A stretch of DNA of 64,000 nt from Roseburia sp. AF12-17LB (GCF_003479605.1 NZ_QUHR01000004.1:62001-126000); one strand, 5' to 3'; positions 10,670 through 20,172 are shown, numbered from the stretch's first letter. Numbers and translations are program-made. The notes: generated by a model from the letters alone, not told the origin.

Positions 10670-13147
10670 ATGAAAAGGATGAAGAAACAGTTTATGAGTG
10701 AAAACAGAATGCCGGAAGAAAAACGTATCCTGCGGGGATTATCAAAGGAAGAAGTAGAAGAACGCTTTATAGAAGGATTTGTAAATAAAACAGACATCAG
10801 CACAGAGAAGAGCACAAAGGAAATCGTAAAGTCCAATGTATTTACATACTTTAACTTTATTTTCTTGGTCATTACGATTCTGCTTTGTGTGGTCGGTTCT
10901 TTCCGGAACCTGACTTTCCTGCCAATCATCATCGGAAATACGCTGATTGGAATTATTCAGGAATTGCGGGCGAAGAAAGTCTTAGATAAGATGAGCCTTC
11001 TGAATGCACCCCATGCCATTGTTATCCGGGATGGAGAGCAGAAGAAAATTTTATCGGAGCAGCTGGTGAAGGATGATGTCATTTTACTGACTGCAGGAAC
11101 CCAGATTTGTGCAGACGCCGTTGTTCTGGAAGGTACGATTCAGGTAAATGAATCATTGCTGACCGGAGAAGCCGATGAAATTGAGAAAACACCGGGAAGC
11201 AGGCTGATGTCCGGAAGCTTTGTGGTATCCGGAGAATGTTATGCGAGACTGGAGAAGGTAGGAAAGCATTCTTACATTTCCAGGCTGACTGCAGAAGCAA
11301 AAGCGATGGGAAATGAAGAACAGTCCGAGATGATTCGCTCTATTAACCAGTTGGTAAAATGGATTGGTATTGTGATTATTCCGATTGGAATCATTTTATT
11401 CTGGCAGGGCTATATCGTAAATGGAGAGACTTTCCAGAAGAGCATCGTTTCCATGGTGGCAGCAATTATCGGAATGATACCGGAGGGCTTGTATCTTCTG
11501 ACAACCATAGCTCTGGCACTTGGAACCATGCGGTTGGCAAAACGGCATGTACTGCTCCATGACATGAAGAGTATCGAAGCACTGGCAAGAGTTGATGTGC
11601 TCTGTGTCGATAAAACCGGAACCATAACGGAAGCCGGTATGGAAGTGGCAAAAATTGTTCCGGCGAAGGATGCGGAAAATACATTTCTTCAGTCTCTGCT
11701 TCGGGATTATGCGTCAGCAGTGCCGGATAATAATGCTACTATGGAAGCAATTCGTGATCATCTGGAGCGGAAGGGCAAAGATAAGGATAGAGATAGTGAT
11801 ACCGACAGCAATAAAGATAAAACAGCGGAAGTACAGACCTTTATGGCTGCCCGGCGGAAAGCACTGGAGGTTATGCCGTTTACTTCTGCAACAAAATACA
11901 GTGGCGTTGTATTTGAGGATGGAAAATATCTTCTGGGTGCGCCGGAATTTGTGATGGGAAATGCCTTTGAAGAAATTGCAGATGAAATCAGGGAATATAC
12001 GAAAAAAGGTTATCGTGTGCTTTTGCTGGCAAAATATCCGGGCAGTGATATCAAGGGAACCCTGACCGAAAAACCGGAGCCGCTGGGTTATGTGATTCTT
12101 TCCAATCCAATTCGTGAAAATGCGAAGAAGACCTTTGGTTATTTTAAGACTCAGGGTGTAGCAGTGAAAGTAATTTCCGGTGATAACCCGGAGACCGTAT
12201 CCGAAGTGGCACGATGTGCCGGAATCGAGCATGCGGAGAAATATGTGGATGCAGGCACACTGGATACCGATGAGAAAATTTATGATGCGGCAGACCGCTA
12301 TACCGTATTTGGACGGGTAACTCCGAAACAGAAGCAGAAGCTGGTACATGCATTGCAGGATGCGGGACATACCGTAGCAATGACCGGCGATGGAGTTAAC
12401 GATATTCTGGCAATGAAGGATGCGGATTGCAGCGTGGCGATGGCGTCCGGAAGTGAAGCAGCAGCACAGGCGGCGCAGGTAGTTCTTTTAGATTCCGATT
12501 TTGCCCATATGCCGGATGTGGTATCAGAAGGACGGCAGGTAGTAAACAATGTGCAGCGTTCTGCCAGCCTGTTTCTGGTAAAAAATATATTCTCTCTGTT
12601 AATGGCAATCTTTGCAGTGGTATCGACAATTACTTATCCGTTAGAGCCGGCACAGATTTCCCTCATCAGTATGTTTACCATTGGGGCACCGGGATTCTTA
12701 CTGGCATTGGAGCCAAACTGCAACCGTATTGAAGGACGGTTTTTACGGAAAGTATTATTAAAAGCATTTCCGGCAGGACTGACCGATGTATTAATCGTTG
12801 GTTCGCTGGTAGTCTGCGGAGAAGTATTTTCTATACCTGCTTCCGATGTGGCAACTGCATCCACCATGCTTTTATGTGTTGTAGGATTTATGATTCTGAT
12901 TAAAATCAGCCATCCGATGAATAAGTTTAAATATGGAATTTTAATTTTTAATATCGCCGGGCTGCTTTTCTGCGGCATCTGCTTAAACCAGTTATTTGCC
13001 ATGAGCCAGATGTCTAAGATTAGTATTCTTCTGATGATTGTATTTGCTTTTGCTGCAGAGTCACTGTTCCGTTACCTGACAATCGGGGTGGAAGGAATTG
13101 CAAAATTCATCAGTTCACGGGCACATCGCGGTGCTCCACAGAAGTAG
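10670..13147 (+). CDS. P-type cation-transporting ATPase (CtpE/Exp7-like)
   Basis: 825 aa P-type ATPase. Actuator domain with LLTGEADE, a membrane helix 4 motif GMIPEGLYLL, phosphorylation motif DKTGT (Asp about residue 314), and hinge motif TGDGVND (about 571). About eight to ten membrane helices. The N-terminal RGLSKEEVEERFIEG and the PEGLYLL form place it near the CtpE/Exp7-like branch, where Ca2+ transport is reported for some members; the actual ion is not known here. An Asp/Lys-rich stretch (about residues 366-385) interrupts the nucleotide-binding domain. Start may be ATG 10670, 10679 or 10694. The 3' end overlaps the convergent Lrp gene by 38 bases. Confidence 0.88.
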   Translation: MKRMKKQFMSENRMPEEKRILRGLSKEEVEERFIEGFVNKTDISTEKSTKEIVKSNVFTYFNFIFLVITILLCVVGSFRNLTFLPIIIGNTLIGIIQELRAKKVLDKMSLLNAPHAIVIRDGEQKKILSEQLVKDDVILLTAGTQICADAVVLEGTIQVNESLLTGEADEIEKTPGSRLMSGSFVVSGECYARLEKVGKHSYISRLTAEAKAMGNEEQSEMIRSINQLVKWIGIVIIPIGIILFWQGYIVNGETFQKSIVSMVAAIIGMIPEGLYLLTTIALALGTMRLAKRHVLLHDMKSIEALARVDVLCVDKTGTITEAGMEVAKIVPAKDAENTFLQSLLRDYASAVPDNNATMEAIRDHLERKGKDKDRDSDTDSNKDKTAEVQTFMAARRKALEVMPFTSATKYSGVVFEDGKYLLGAPEFVMGNAFEEIADEIREYTKKGYRVLLLAKYPGSDIKGTLTEKPEPLGYVILSNPIRENAKKTFGYFKTQGVAVKVISGDNPETVSEVARCAGIEHAEKYVDAGTLDTDEKIYDAADRYTVFGRVTPKQKQKLVHALQDAGHTVAMTGDGVNDILAMKDADCSVAMASGSEAAAQAAQVVLLDSDFAHMPDVVSEGRQVVNNVQRSASLFLVKNIFSLLMAIFAVVSTITYPLEPAQISLISMFTIGAPGFLLALEPNCNRIEGRFLRKVLLKAFPAGLTDVLIVGSLVVCGEVFSIPASDVATASTMLLCVVGFMILIKISHPMNKFKYGILIFNIAGLLFCGICLNQLFAMSQMSKISILLMIVFAFAAESLFRYLTIGVEGIAKFISSRAHRGAPQK

Positions 13148-13556
13148 AGAATACAATTAGTGTTTTGGTTCGTCCGAAATGCTGCAGTTCGTTGATGAAG
13201 TGGTCAAGCTGGATGGTAGTCTGAAACATGACTTCCACCAGCATGGCATAATCACCGGTGACACAATTACATTCAATCACATTGGGAATTCTATCGATGA
13301 AAGGGTAGAATTCCTTTTTTTGTGCCGGTTCCACCTCAAGATTAATGAAAGCCTTAATGTGATAGCCAAAGAGCATGGGATTTACAGTGGCATGATAGCC
13401 GGTTAAAATCCCTCGTTTTTCCAACCGCTCAATCCGGGCAGAAACCGCCGGGGAAGATAAAAAGACTTCCTTTGCAATATCCTTGACCGGAGTGCGGGCA
13501 TTTTCCTGTAAGATCCGGATGATGCTTTTGTCAATGTTGTCTAATTCTTTTTCCAT
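13110..13556 (-). CDS. Lrp/AsnC family transcriptional regulator
   Basis: 149 aa. N-terminal winged helix-turn-helix (DNIDKSIIRILQENARTP, then SSPAVSARIERLEKRG), then an AsnC-type ligand-binding (RAM) domain with FINLEVEP and CVTGDYAMLVEV. The start chosen is the ATG giving MEKELDNIDK, which has AAAGGAG 6 bases upstream; upstream in-frame codons (to 13595) lack a ribosome site. Divergent from aspA, which could be a target; Lrp-type proteins often sense amino acids. Its 3' end lies inside the P-type ATPase gene. Confidence 0.9.
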   Translation of the reverse strand: MEKELDNIDKSIIRILQENARTPVKDIAKEVFLSSPAVSARIERLEKRGILTGYHATVNPMLFGYHIKAFINLEVEPAQKKEFYPFIDRIPNVIECNCVTGDYAMLVEVMFQTTIQLDHFINELQHFGRTKTLIVFSTSVEHRDVPVN

Positions 13557-13738
13557 AAAGGCTCCTTTCGTTCTCATACAGCGTTTTGCTTTCACTCATT
13601 GTAGCACAAAAGTATTTCTCTGAAAAGACAGATACTTAAGAAAATAAAGAAAACAACAAACAATATTAAAATAATTAATCAAAAACAAGCAAAAAACAAA
13701 TATAAAGCACGTTTTAACTTAAAACTATTTACCTTCTG

Positions 13739-13842
13739 GTCAAAGAGTGCTAGTCTTTGACAGAACCAAAAAACAAAAAATAAAAATTGAAAACAAACCC
13801 TTGTGACAATGGCGTCAGGACAGGATAAGACTGTCTTGACGC
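13739..13842 (+). promoter_or_regulatory. Two hairpins in the aspA leader
   Basis: The roughly 340-bp divergent gap between the Lrp gene and aspA is A-rich (13625-13730 nearly lacks G). It then holds a perfect hairpin GTCAAAGA / TCTTTGAC (13739-13761) and a stronger one GCGTCAGGACAG / CTGTCTTGACGC (13812-13842) about 50 bases before the aspA start. The second lacks a long T run, so it is more likely an operator or mRNA structure than a terminator. Function unknown. Confidence 0.5.
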
Positions 13843-13894
13843 TATTTGCGTTACTAAGTAGGGCTAAAAAATAAGAAAGAGAGAGGGAAACATC

Positions 13895-15307
13895 ATGACA
13901 GAAGAAATGCGTATGGAATCCGATTCAATTGGAACAATGGAAGTGCCAAAGGAGGCTTATTATGGCGTACAGGCTTTGCGGGCAAAACAGAATTTTCCGA
14001 TTACAGGACAGAGTCTGCATCCTGTATTTATCCGCAACCTTGCAAAAGTAAAGAAGGCAGCGGCACAGAGTAATCGGAATGCGCTGGCTCTTCCGGCAGA
14101 TAAGGCAGAAGCAATTATAAGAGCCTGTGATGAAGTGATTCGTGGATGTTTTGCCGATGAATTTATTGTAGATGCTATTCAGGGTGGCGCCGGAACCAGT
14201 GCCAATATGAACATGAACGAGGTGCTGGCAAACCGTGCCAATGAATGGATGGGAGGAAGAAAAGGTGATTATAGCCGGATTCATCCGAATGACCATGTGA
14301 ATATGTCCCAGTCCACCAATGATGTGATTCCAACAGCCGGAAAACTTACGGTGCTGGAACTGTTAAAACCGTTGCTGGCAGAACTGGATGGACTGGAGAG
14401 GGAGCTTCGGATTAAAGCAGCAGAATTTGATGGAATCTTAAAAATGGGAAGAACGCAGCTTCAGGATGCAGTGCCGATGCGCCTCGGACAGACCTTTCAT
14501 GCCTATGCAACCATGGTAAAACGTGATTATGAGCGGCTGAAAGAAGTAAGATGTGAAATGTTTACTGTAAATCTGGGGGGAACCGCAATTGGAACTGCCA
14601 TCAATGTTTCTCCGGCATATTTATCTAACGTGGTGCCGACACTGGCAAAGATAACCGGTTATCCACTGAAGCAGGCAGAGGATTTATTTGATGCTACAGA
14701 GAATCTGGATGGATTCGTGATGGTATCCGGTGCACTGAAAGCATGCGCCGTAGACCTTTCAAAAATGTGTAATGATTTAAGACTGTTATCCTCCGGACCA
14801 AGAACCGGGTTTGGTGAAATTAACCTTCCGGCAAGACAGAATGGTTCTTCTATTATGCCGGGCAAAGTAAATCCGGTTATTCCGGAAGTGGTAAGCCAGG
14901 TAGCGTTCCATGTCATTGGAAATGACACAGCAATTACCATGGCGGCAGAGGCAGGACAGATGGAACTGAATGCTTTTGAGCCGGTGGTATTTTACAGCCT
15001 TTTTGATTCCATCGATACTTTAAAAGAAGCGGTTGAGACACTGACAAAGAATTGTATACATGGAATCACAGCCAATGAGGCACACTGCCGCAGTCTGGTA
15101 GACAAGAGTGTTGGTATTTCCACAGCACTTTGCCCGTATCTTGGATATAAGGAATCTGCCGACATTGCAAAGACAGCACTCCGGGAGAACAAGAGTGTAA
15201 GAGAAATCGTTCTGGAACGGAAGCTGATGAGTGAAACGGATTTAGAGCATGTACTGAATCCGGAAATGATGACAGAAGTACATTTTGAACAGAGAAAAGC
15301 AATGTAG
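13895..15307 (+). CDS. aspA: Aspartate ammonia-lyase
   Basis: Reversibly deaminates aspartate to fumarate and ammonia; cytoplasmic. 470 aa, class II fumarase/aspartase superfamily. Signature SSIMPGKVNPVIPEVV (about residues 318-333) has the aspartase-type VIPEVVSQV rather than the fumarase-type TQCEAL continuation. Other conserved regions: GAGTSANMNMNEVLANRA and HVNMSQSTNDVIPTA. Good GAGAGAGG ribosome site. Single gene with its own terminator, next to a divergent Lrp-type regulator. Confidence 0.93.
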   Translation: MTEEMRMESDSIGTMEVPKEAYYGVQALRAKQNFPITGQSLHPVFIRNLAKVKKAAAQSNRNALALPADKAEAIIRACDEVIRGCFADEFIVDAIQGGAGTSANMNMNEVLANRANEWMGGRKGDYSRIHPNDHVNMSQSTNDVIPTAGKLTVLELLKPLLAELDGLERELRIKAAEFDGILKMGRTQLQDAVPMRLGQTFHAYATMVKRDYERLKEVRCEMFTVNLGGTAIGTAINVSPAYLSNVVPTLAKITGYPLKQAEDLFDATENLDGFVMVSGALKACAVDLSKMCNDLRLLSSGPRTGFGEINLPARQNGSSIMPGKVNPVIPEVVSQVAFHVIGNDTAITMAAEAGQMELNAFEPVVFYSLFDSIDTLKEAVETLTKNCIHGITANEAHCRSLVDKSVGISTALCPYLGYKESADIAKTALRENKSVREIVLERKLMSETDLEHVLNPEMMTEVHFEQRKAM

Positions 15308-15326
15308 CCAATATAAAAATAACAGA

Positions 15327-15389
15327 AGCAGCGTCACGATCGGGGAAAAGCGAAAGTCTTATTCCACGAAACCGGATGCTGCTTTTTTT
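15327..15389 (+). terminator. Terminator after aspA
   Basis: AGCAGCGTC (15327-15335) pairs with GATGCTGCT (15375-15383, one G-T), long loop, followed by TTTTTTT. Confidence 0.75.
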
Positions 15390-15573
15390 CTGGTGGAATA
15401 TATAGAAGAAAATTCAAACCTGCATGCAGATTTGATGAGTGCTGAAATAATTTTAGGAACGCACAAAGATACAAAACAGTCTGCGTTTTATTGAAAAAAG
15501 CGGCGGATTATATTATGATATGAAGTATAAAAAGTGTGTAAATAGTAAGTAAAAACAAGTAGGAGGAAAACGT

Positions 15574-16683
15574 ATGGAAGCGTCCAAAGTATACTATACC
15601 AGTTTTAAAACCAGCGGCTCAGAAAATTTGTTGCAGAAGCTGCGTCGCCTTTGTATTACAGCTGGAATGAAAAATATTGATTTTGAAGATAAATATGCAG
15701 CAATTAAGATTCATTTCGGAGAGTTAGGAAATCTTGCATTTCTGCGTCCGAATTATGCCAAAGTAGTGGTGGATCTTGTAAAAGAATGTGGAGGAAAAGC
15801 ATTTCTTACGGATTGCAATACCCTTTATGTAGGAAGCAGAAAGAATGCACTGGATCATATGGATACAGCATATGAAAACGGATTTACACCATTTTCCACC
15901 GGATGCCATGTGATTATCGCAGATGGGCTGAAAGGAACAGACGAAGCACTGGTTCCGGTAGACGGGGAATATGTGAAGGAAGCCAAAATCGGAAGAGCCG
16001 TGATGGATGCAGATGTATTTATTTCCCTGACACATTTTAAAGGACATGAGGGGGCCGGATTTGGCGGTGCTTTAAAAAATATTGGAATGGGCTGTGGTTC
16101 CCGTGCCGGAAAAATGGAAATGCATTGCTCCGGCAAACCGGCGGTAGACCAGAGCCTGTGTGTAGGCTGTGGAGCCTGTGTAAGAATCTGTGCCCATGAT
16201 GCACCACATATCACAGATGGCAAGGCAGGTATTGATGAAAATAAATGTGTGGGCTGTGGCAGATGTATCGGCGTATGCCCAAAAGACGCAGTCAATCCAA
16301 CCAACTGGGATGCATCCAATCTTTTGAATTACCGGATTGCAGAGTATTCCAAGGCAGTCTGCCAGAACCGCCCGTGTTTCCATATTTCGCTGGTATGTGA
16401 TGTGTCACCGAACTGCGACTGCCATCCAGAAAATGATATTCCTATTATCCCGGATGTAGGAATGTTTGCATCCTTCGATCCGGTAGCACTGGACATGGCA
16501 TGTGCAGATGCCTGCAATAAGCAGCCGGTAGTACACGGCAGTGTATTGGAAGAACAGATGCAGCATGTTCATGAGAAAGACCATTTTCATATGGTGCATC
16601 CGGATACCAACTGGGAATCCTGTGTAGAGCATGCAGAAAAAATCGGACTTGGAACCCGTAACTACGAGTTAGTCCGTATTTAA
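15574..16683 (+). CDS. DUF362 domain protein with two 4Fe-4S clusters
   Basis: 369 aa. An N-terminal DUF362 domain (ALIKIHFGELGN-like strand, then THFKGHEGAGFGGALKNIGMG) is interrupted by a ferredoxin insert holding two CxxCxxCxxxC motifs: CVGCGACVRIC and CVGCGRCIGVC. The C-terminal part resumes DUF362 (DVGMFASFDPVALDMACADAC). DUF362-ferredoxin proteins are widespread in anaerobes; an electron-transfer role is likely but no substrate is established. Start ATG 15574 has AGGAGG. Stands alone, followed directly by the long palindrome. Confidence 0.88.
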   Translation: MEASKVYYTSFKTSGSENLLQKLRRLCITAGMKNIDFEDKYAAIKIHFGELGNLAFLRPNYAKVVVDLVKECGGKAFLTDCNTLYVGSRKNALDHMDTAYENGFTPFSTGCHVIIADGLKGTDEALVPVDGEYVKEAKIGRAVMDADVFISLTHFKGHEGAGFGGALKNIGMGCGSRAGKMEMHCSGKPAVDQSLCVGCGACVRICAHDAPHITDGKAGIDENKCVGCGRCIGVCPKDAVNPTNWDASNLLNYRIAEYSKAVCQNRPCFHISLVCDVSPNCDCHPENDIPIIPDVGMFASFDPVALDMACADACNKQPVVHGSVLEEQMQHVHEKDHFHMVHPDTNWESCVEHAEKIGLGTRNYELVRI

Positions 16684-16692
16684 ACGAATTTC

Positions 16693-17197
16693 GATACGGA
16701 AGAGATTTTATGTATTGTTTTCGTTTTCTGGATTTATCCAACGATTTCCAAAAGCAGAACACAGCTGCTTCTAATTCAGACATTTTTATTTTTCTTATAG
16801 CGTCCTGTCTTTCCAATGTTTGATAGTATACTTCCGGCGGTTCGTCTGCATACGGATACCATTTATGCAGTCTGTTAGGGACTCTTAGAATTTCGACAGC
16901 AACCGGCAACGCTGGCGCAGGGACGTGCCAGCGAGGCGCAACTGAACATGGATGTGAATTTGCGCCGGTTGCCGCAAAATATAGATTGTATATCGAAATT
17001 CTTAGAGTCCCTTGCAGACATAATGTTGGTATCCGTAGCAGACGGACAGTCGGAAGTATCCGGTCAAAGCAACCAGAAAGACAAAACGGCAGAAAGCAAA
17101 AATGTCTGAAAGAAGCAGGCGTATTCTGCTTAAAAGAAAATCTAATGGATAAATCCAGAAAACAAAATTACAATACCCTAAAAATTTCTTTCGCATC
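16693..17197. repeat. 505-bp imperfect palindrome, copy 2 of the interspersed element
   Basis: Nearly the whole gap between the DUF362 and nucleotidase genes is one long inverted repeat. Left-arm blocks such as TTTTCTGGATTTATCCA, CAGACATTTTT, ATACTTCCG and TACGGATACCA recur as reverse complements in the right arm (17000-17197). The inner arms CTGTTAGGGACTCTTAGAAT and its partner flank an apex with CGCTGGC/GCCAGCG. Reading outward, both arms give similar peptides (EILRVP..., ...DKSRK), a consequence of the symmetry. The core matches 2178-2420 in opposite orientation. The element ends about 14 bases before the AAGGAG of the nucleotidase gene. Confidence 0.85.
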
Positions 17198-17222
17198 TAA
17201 AATAGAAAAAAAGGAGAACAAT

Positions 17223-19172
17223 ATGAGGGGACAAAAAATAAGAGCAAAGCTACAAGCACTATTACTGGCAGCATGCATGGGGGTATGCAGTCTGCAGGTA
17301 ACAACAGCATCCGCAACAGAAGAAAAGCCGAAGTCGGTGGATATCGTATTTACCCATGATACCCACTCCCATTTGAACAGCTTCCGTACGGTAGTAGATG
17401 GAGAAAATGTGGAAGCAGGCGGATTTGCACGAATCAAAACAGTCATTGATGAGAAGAAGGAAGAAAATCCGGATACACTGGTGGTAGACGGTGGTGATTT
17501 TTCCATGGGAACACTGTTCCAGACAGTTTATGAAGAAGAGGCATCTGAGCTTCGGATGTTAGGCTATCTTGGCTATGATGCAACGACCTTTGGAAACCAT
17601 GAATTTGATTATCGAAGCAAAGGCTTAGCGCAGATGCTTGATACAGCGGCAGCCAGCGGTGATGTAGTGCCGTCCCTGCTGGTCTGTAATGTTGACTGGT
17701 CAGAGATGAATGATGAGAGACAGCTTTTAAAAGATGCCTTTGATCATTATGGTGTAAAGGATTATGAAGTCATCGAGAAGGGCGGTGTAAAAATCGCATT
17801 GCTTGGAGTATTCGGCAAGGATTCCCTTTCCTGTGCACCAACCTGTGCGCTTGAGTTTAAAGATCCGATCGAGGCGGTGAGGGAGACTGTGGCAGCCATA
17901 AAGGAAAAAGAAGATGTGGATATGATTGTCTGCCTCTCCCACAGTGGAACCAGTGAAGACCCGAAGAAATCTGAGGATGAACTTCTTGCAAAGGCAGTGC
18001 CGGAGCTGGATGTTATCATCAGCGGACATACCCATACCACATTGGAAGAGCCGATTATCGAAGGAAATACAGCTATTGTATCTGCCGGAGAATATGGCAT
18101 TAATGTAGGAAGTATGCACCTTTCCCAGAATGCCGAAGGACGCTGGGAGGTAGAGGATTATAATCTGATTCCGATTCGCCCGGATATTGAGGCAGATGAG
18201 GCGGCCCAGGAGAAGATAGATGCTTTTGAAGCCAATATTGATGATACTTACCTGAAACAGTTTGGATACACTGCTTCTGAAGTATTGTGTGAAAATGATT
18301 ATGAATTTGCGTCAGTAGATGATTTATATACGAAGCATACGGAACATAATCTGGGAGATATTATGGCGGATGCCTATATTTACGGGGCAACCCATACGAA
18401 GGATTATGATGGAGAAGAAATTGATGTGGCAGTCGTTCCAAGCGGAACTGTCCGTGATACCTATGTGCCGGGGGATATTACGGTAACAGATGTCTTTAAC
18501 TCCTTCTCCCTTGGAATCGGGGCAGATGGTGTGCCGGGTTACCCGCTGATTAAGGTATACCTGACCGGAAAAGAATTAAAGACGGTAGCAGAGATTGATG
18601 CTTCCATTTCCGATTATATGACAACGGCAAGACTTTACTGCTCCGGACTGAATATGACCTATAATCCCAACCGTCTGATATTAAACCGGGTAACAGATGT
18701 ATATCTGACGAAGAATGATAAGAGAGAAGAAATTGAAGATGACAAATTATACTGCGTCGTAGCTGACCTTTACAGCGGCCAGATGCTTAGTGCAGTAACG
18801 GATATGTCATATGGACTGCTTTCCATTGTGCCAAAGAATGCAGATGGAAGTAAAGTAGAAGATTTTGAAGACTGCATTATTTATGATGGTGACCAGGAAT
18901 TAAAGGCATGGGTATCCATTGCCCGCTATATGGAATCCTTTGAAGAAGGAGAAAATGGTATTGCAGAGATGCCGGAATATTATAACGGACTTCATGACCG
19001 CAAGGTGGTAGATGATGATAAGAGCCTTGGCGCAAGACTGAAAAATCCGAATAAATATGCAGCAATGATTGTGGGAGTTGTTCTTGTGGTACTCCTTGTT
19101 CTGATTTTCATAATCGTATTGATTGTCAAAGTCATACGCCGCATCCGCAGAAGAAAATTGAAAAAAAGTTAA
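17223..19172 (+). CDS. Surface 5'-nucleotidase / UshA-type metallophosphatase, C-terminally anchored
   Basis: 649 aa. Start ATG 17223 (MRGQKIRAKLQ) has AAGGAG upstream and begins a signal peptide (hydrophobic residues about 11-27, cleavage near TASA); the open frame upstream is palindrome sequence. Metallophosphoesterase motifs: THDTHSHL, DGGDFSMG, GNHEFDY, SGHTHT. The C-terminal 5'-nucleotidase substrate domain has the LGDIMADAYIYG and FNSFSLGIG segments. Ends with one membrane helix (about 612-637) and a basic tail, with no sortase motif. Likely hydrolyses extracellular nucleotides or related phosphoesters for salvage; the exact substrate is not known. Confidence 0.9.
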   Translation: MRGQKIRAKLQALLLAACMGVCSLQVTTASATEEKPKSVDIVFTHDTHSHLNSFRTVVDGENVEAGGFARIKTVIDEKKEENPDTLVVDGGDFSMGTLFQTVYEEEASELRMLGYLGYDATTFGNHEFDYRSKGLAQMLDTAAASGDVVPSLLVCNVDWSEMNDERQLLKDAFDHYGVKDYEVIEKGGVKIALLGVFGKDSLSCAPTCALEFKDPIEAVRETVAAIKEKEDVDMIVCLSHSGTSEDPKKSEDELLAKAVPELDVIISGHTHTTLEEPIIEGNTAIVSAGEYGINVGSMHLSQNAEGRWEVEDYNLIPIRPDIEADEAAQEKIDAFEANIDDTYLKQFGYTASEVLCENDYEFASVDDLYTKHTEHNLGDIMADAYIYGATHTKDYDGEEIDVAVVPSGTVRDTYVPGDITVTDVFNSFSLGIGADGVPGYPLIKVYLTGKELKTVAEIDASISDYMTTARLYCSGLNMTYNPNRLILNRVTDVYLTKNDKREEIEDDKLYCVVADLYSGQMLSAVTDMSYGLLSIVPKNADGSKVEDFEDCIIYDGDQELKAWVSIARYMESFEEGENGIAEMPEYYNGLHDRKVVDDDKSLGARLKNPNKYAAMIVGVVLVVLLVLIFIIVLIVKVIRRIRRRKLKKS

Positions 19173-19233
19173 CACATGAGTGGAAGTGTGGTATGCTATA
19201 GAACAGATGAAAAAAGTTTGGAGTAGTTAGAGA

Positions 19234-20172
19234 GTGCGAGATAAGTTTGACTTAAAAGAATTGACAAATGAAATACCTTTGGGAGAGTTCTTAAAATATG
19301 ATGAGCCGATGCTGGTATCAAGAACTAATGCGGTAAGTGGAAAATTGCTGCTGGCTTCGGAAATGTCGAGATTTGACACGGTAGGTTATGATTGTGCAGC
19401 TGTCTGTATCAATGATATGTATGCCATGGGAGCAAAACCGCTTCTTTTTTATGACAATATTTCCTGTGCCCGTCCCAAGTTTGAATATATCCGGGACATG
19501 GAAGAGGGTATGGAAAATGGCTGCCGGCAGGGAAATGTGACTTATGCCGGAAGTGAAATTAAGGAGCTTTCCGATATTTTCTCTTATGACCAGTATGATC
19601 TGGTTGGCTTTATTGCCGGAGTTGTAGAGAAAAAGAAGAAAATAGGAATAGCACAGGTGAAAGCTGGAGATGTTATTATTGGACTTCCATCCAATGGACT
19701 TCATAATAACGGCTATGTGGCAGCCCGGAGAAAACTATATCTGACGAAGACTTCTATGGAAATCTATTATGAATCATTAGGTTCTACGTTAGGAGATCTG
19801 CTTCTGGCACCGACCCGTATGTACCGGGATGCCATGGAAGCATTGCTTCAGAGTGAGATAGAAATCAAATCCTGCGTACAGGTGGCTCATGGAGGTATTG
19901 ATAAGGCAGTACATACTCTGATGCATAATGCTGCCGGTGCAGTGATAAAGCAGCGGGAAGAAGATATTCCACCACTTTACGATATGCTGCATAAAGATGG
20001 TAATATCAGCAAAGAGCAGATGAGAAATATTTTTAATATGGGAATCGGGATGCTGATACTGGTGGCAGAAGAAGATACAGACCGGGTGGTAGAACTGTTA
20101 GAAGCAGCGGGAGAAGAACCGGTGGAATTAGGTCTTGCAGAGACAGGCTCGGACATTGTACGATATATATAG
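19234..20172 (+). CDS. AIR synthase (PurM) superfamily protein
   Basis: 312 aa. Contains the PurM-like ATP-binding fold: DTVGYDCAAVCINDMYAMGA, GFIAGVVEK, GDVIIGLPSNGLHNNGYVAAR, and the C-terminal AHGGIDKAV and FNMGIGMLIL segments. It is shorter and clearly divergent from true PurM, and it is not in a purine operon, so it may act on another substrate, like other members of the superfamily (HypE, ThiL, SelD). GTG start with GGAG about 10 bases upstream. Followed after 21 bases by a coiled-coil protein, probably one transcript. Confidence 0.75.
   Translation: MRDKFDLKELTNEIPLGEFLKYDEPMLVSRTNAVSGKLLLASEMSRFDTVGYDCAAVCINDMYAMGAKPLLFYDNISCARPKFEYIRDMEEGMENGCRQGNVTYAGSEIKELSDIFSYDQYDLVGFIAGVVEKKKKIGIAQVKAGDVIIGLPSNGLHNNGYVAARRKLYLTKTSMEIYYESLGSTLGDLLLAPTRMYRDAMEALLQSEIEIKSCVQVAHGGIDKAVHTLMHNAAGAVIKQREEDIPPLYDMLHKDGNISKEQMRNIFNMGIGMLILVAEEDTDRVVELLEAAGEEPVELGLAETGSDIVRYI

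Noticed and set aside
15285..15494. Short + strand frame overlapping the end of aspA
   Set aside because: It runs through the aspA terminator stem-loop and has no family resemblance or ribosome site.
16445..16909. A - strand frame over the left arm of the long palindrome, and the + strand extension of the nucleotidase frame from 16986
   Set aside because: The similar peptides follow from the inverted symmetry of the element. Neither has a good start site; the nucleotidase has a clear signal peptide and ribosome site at 17223.
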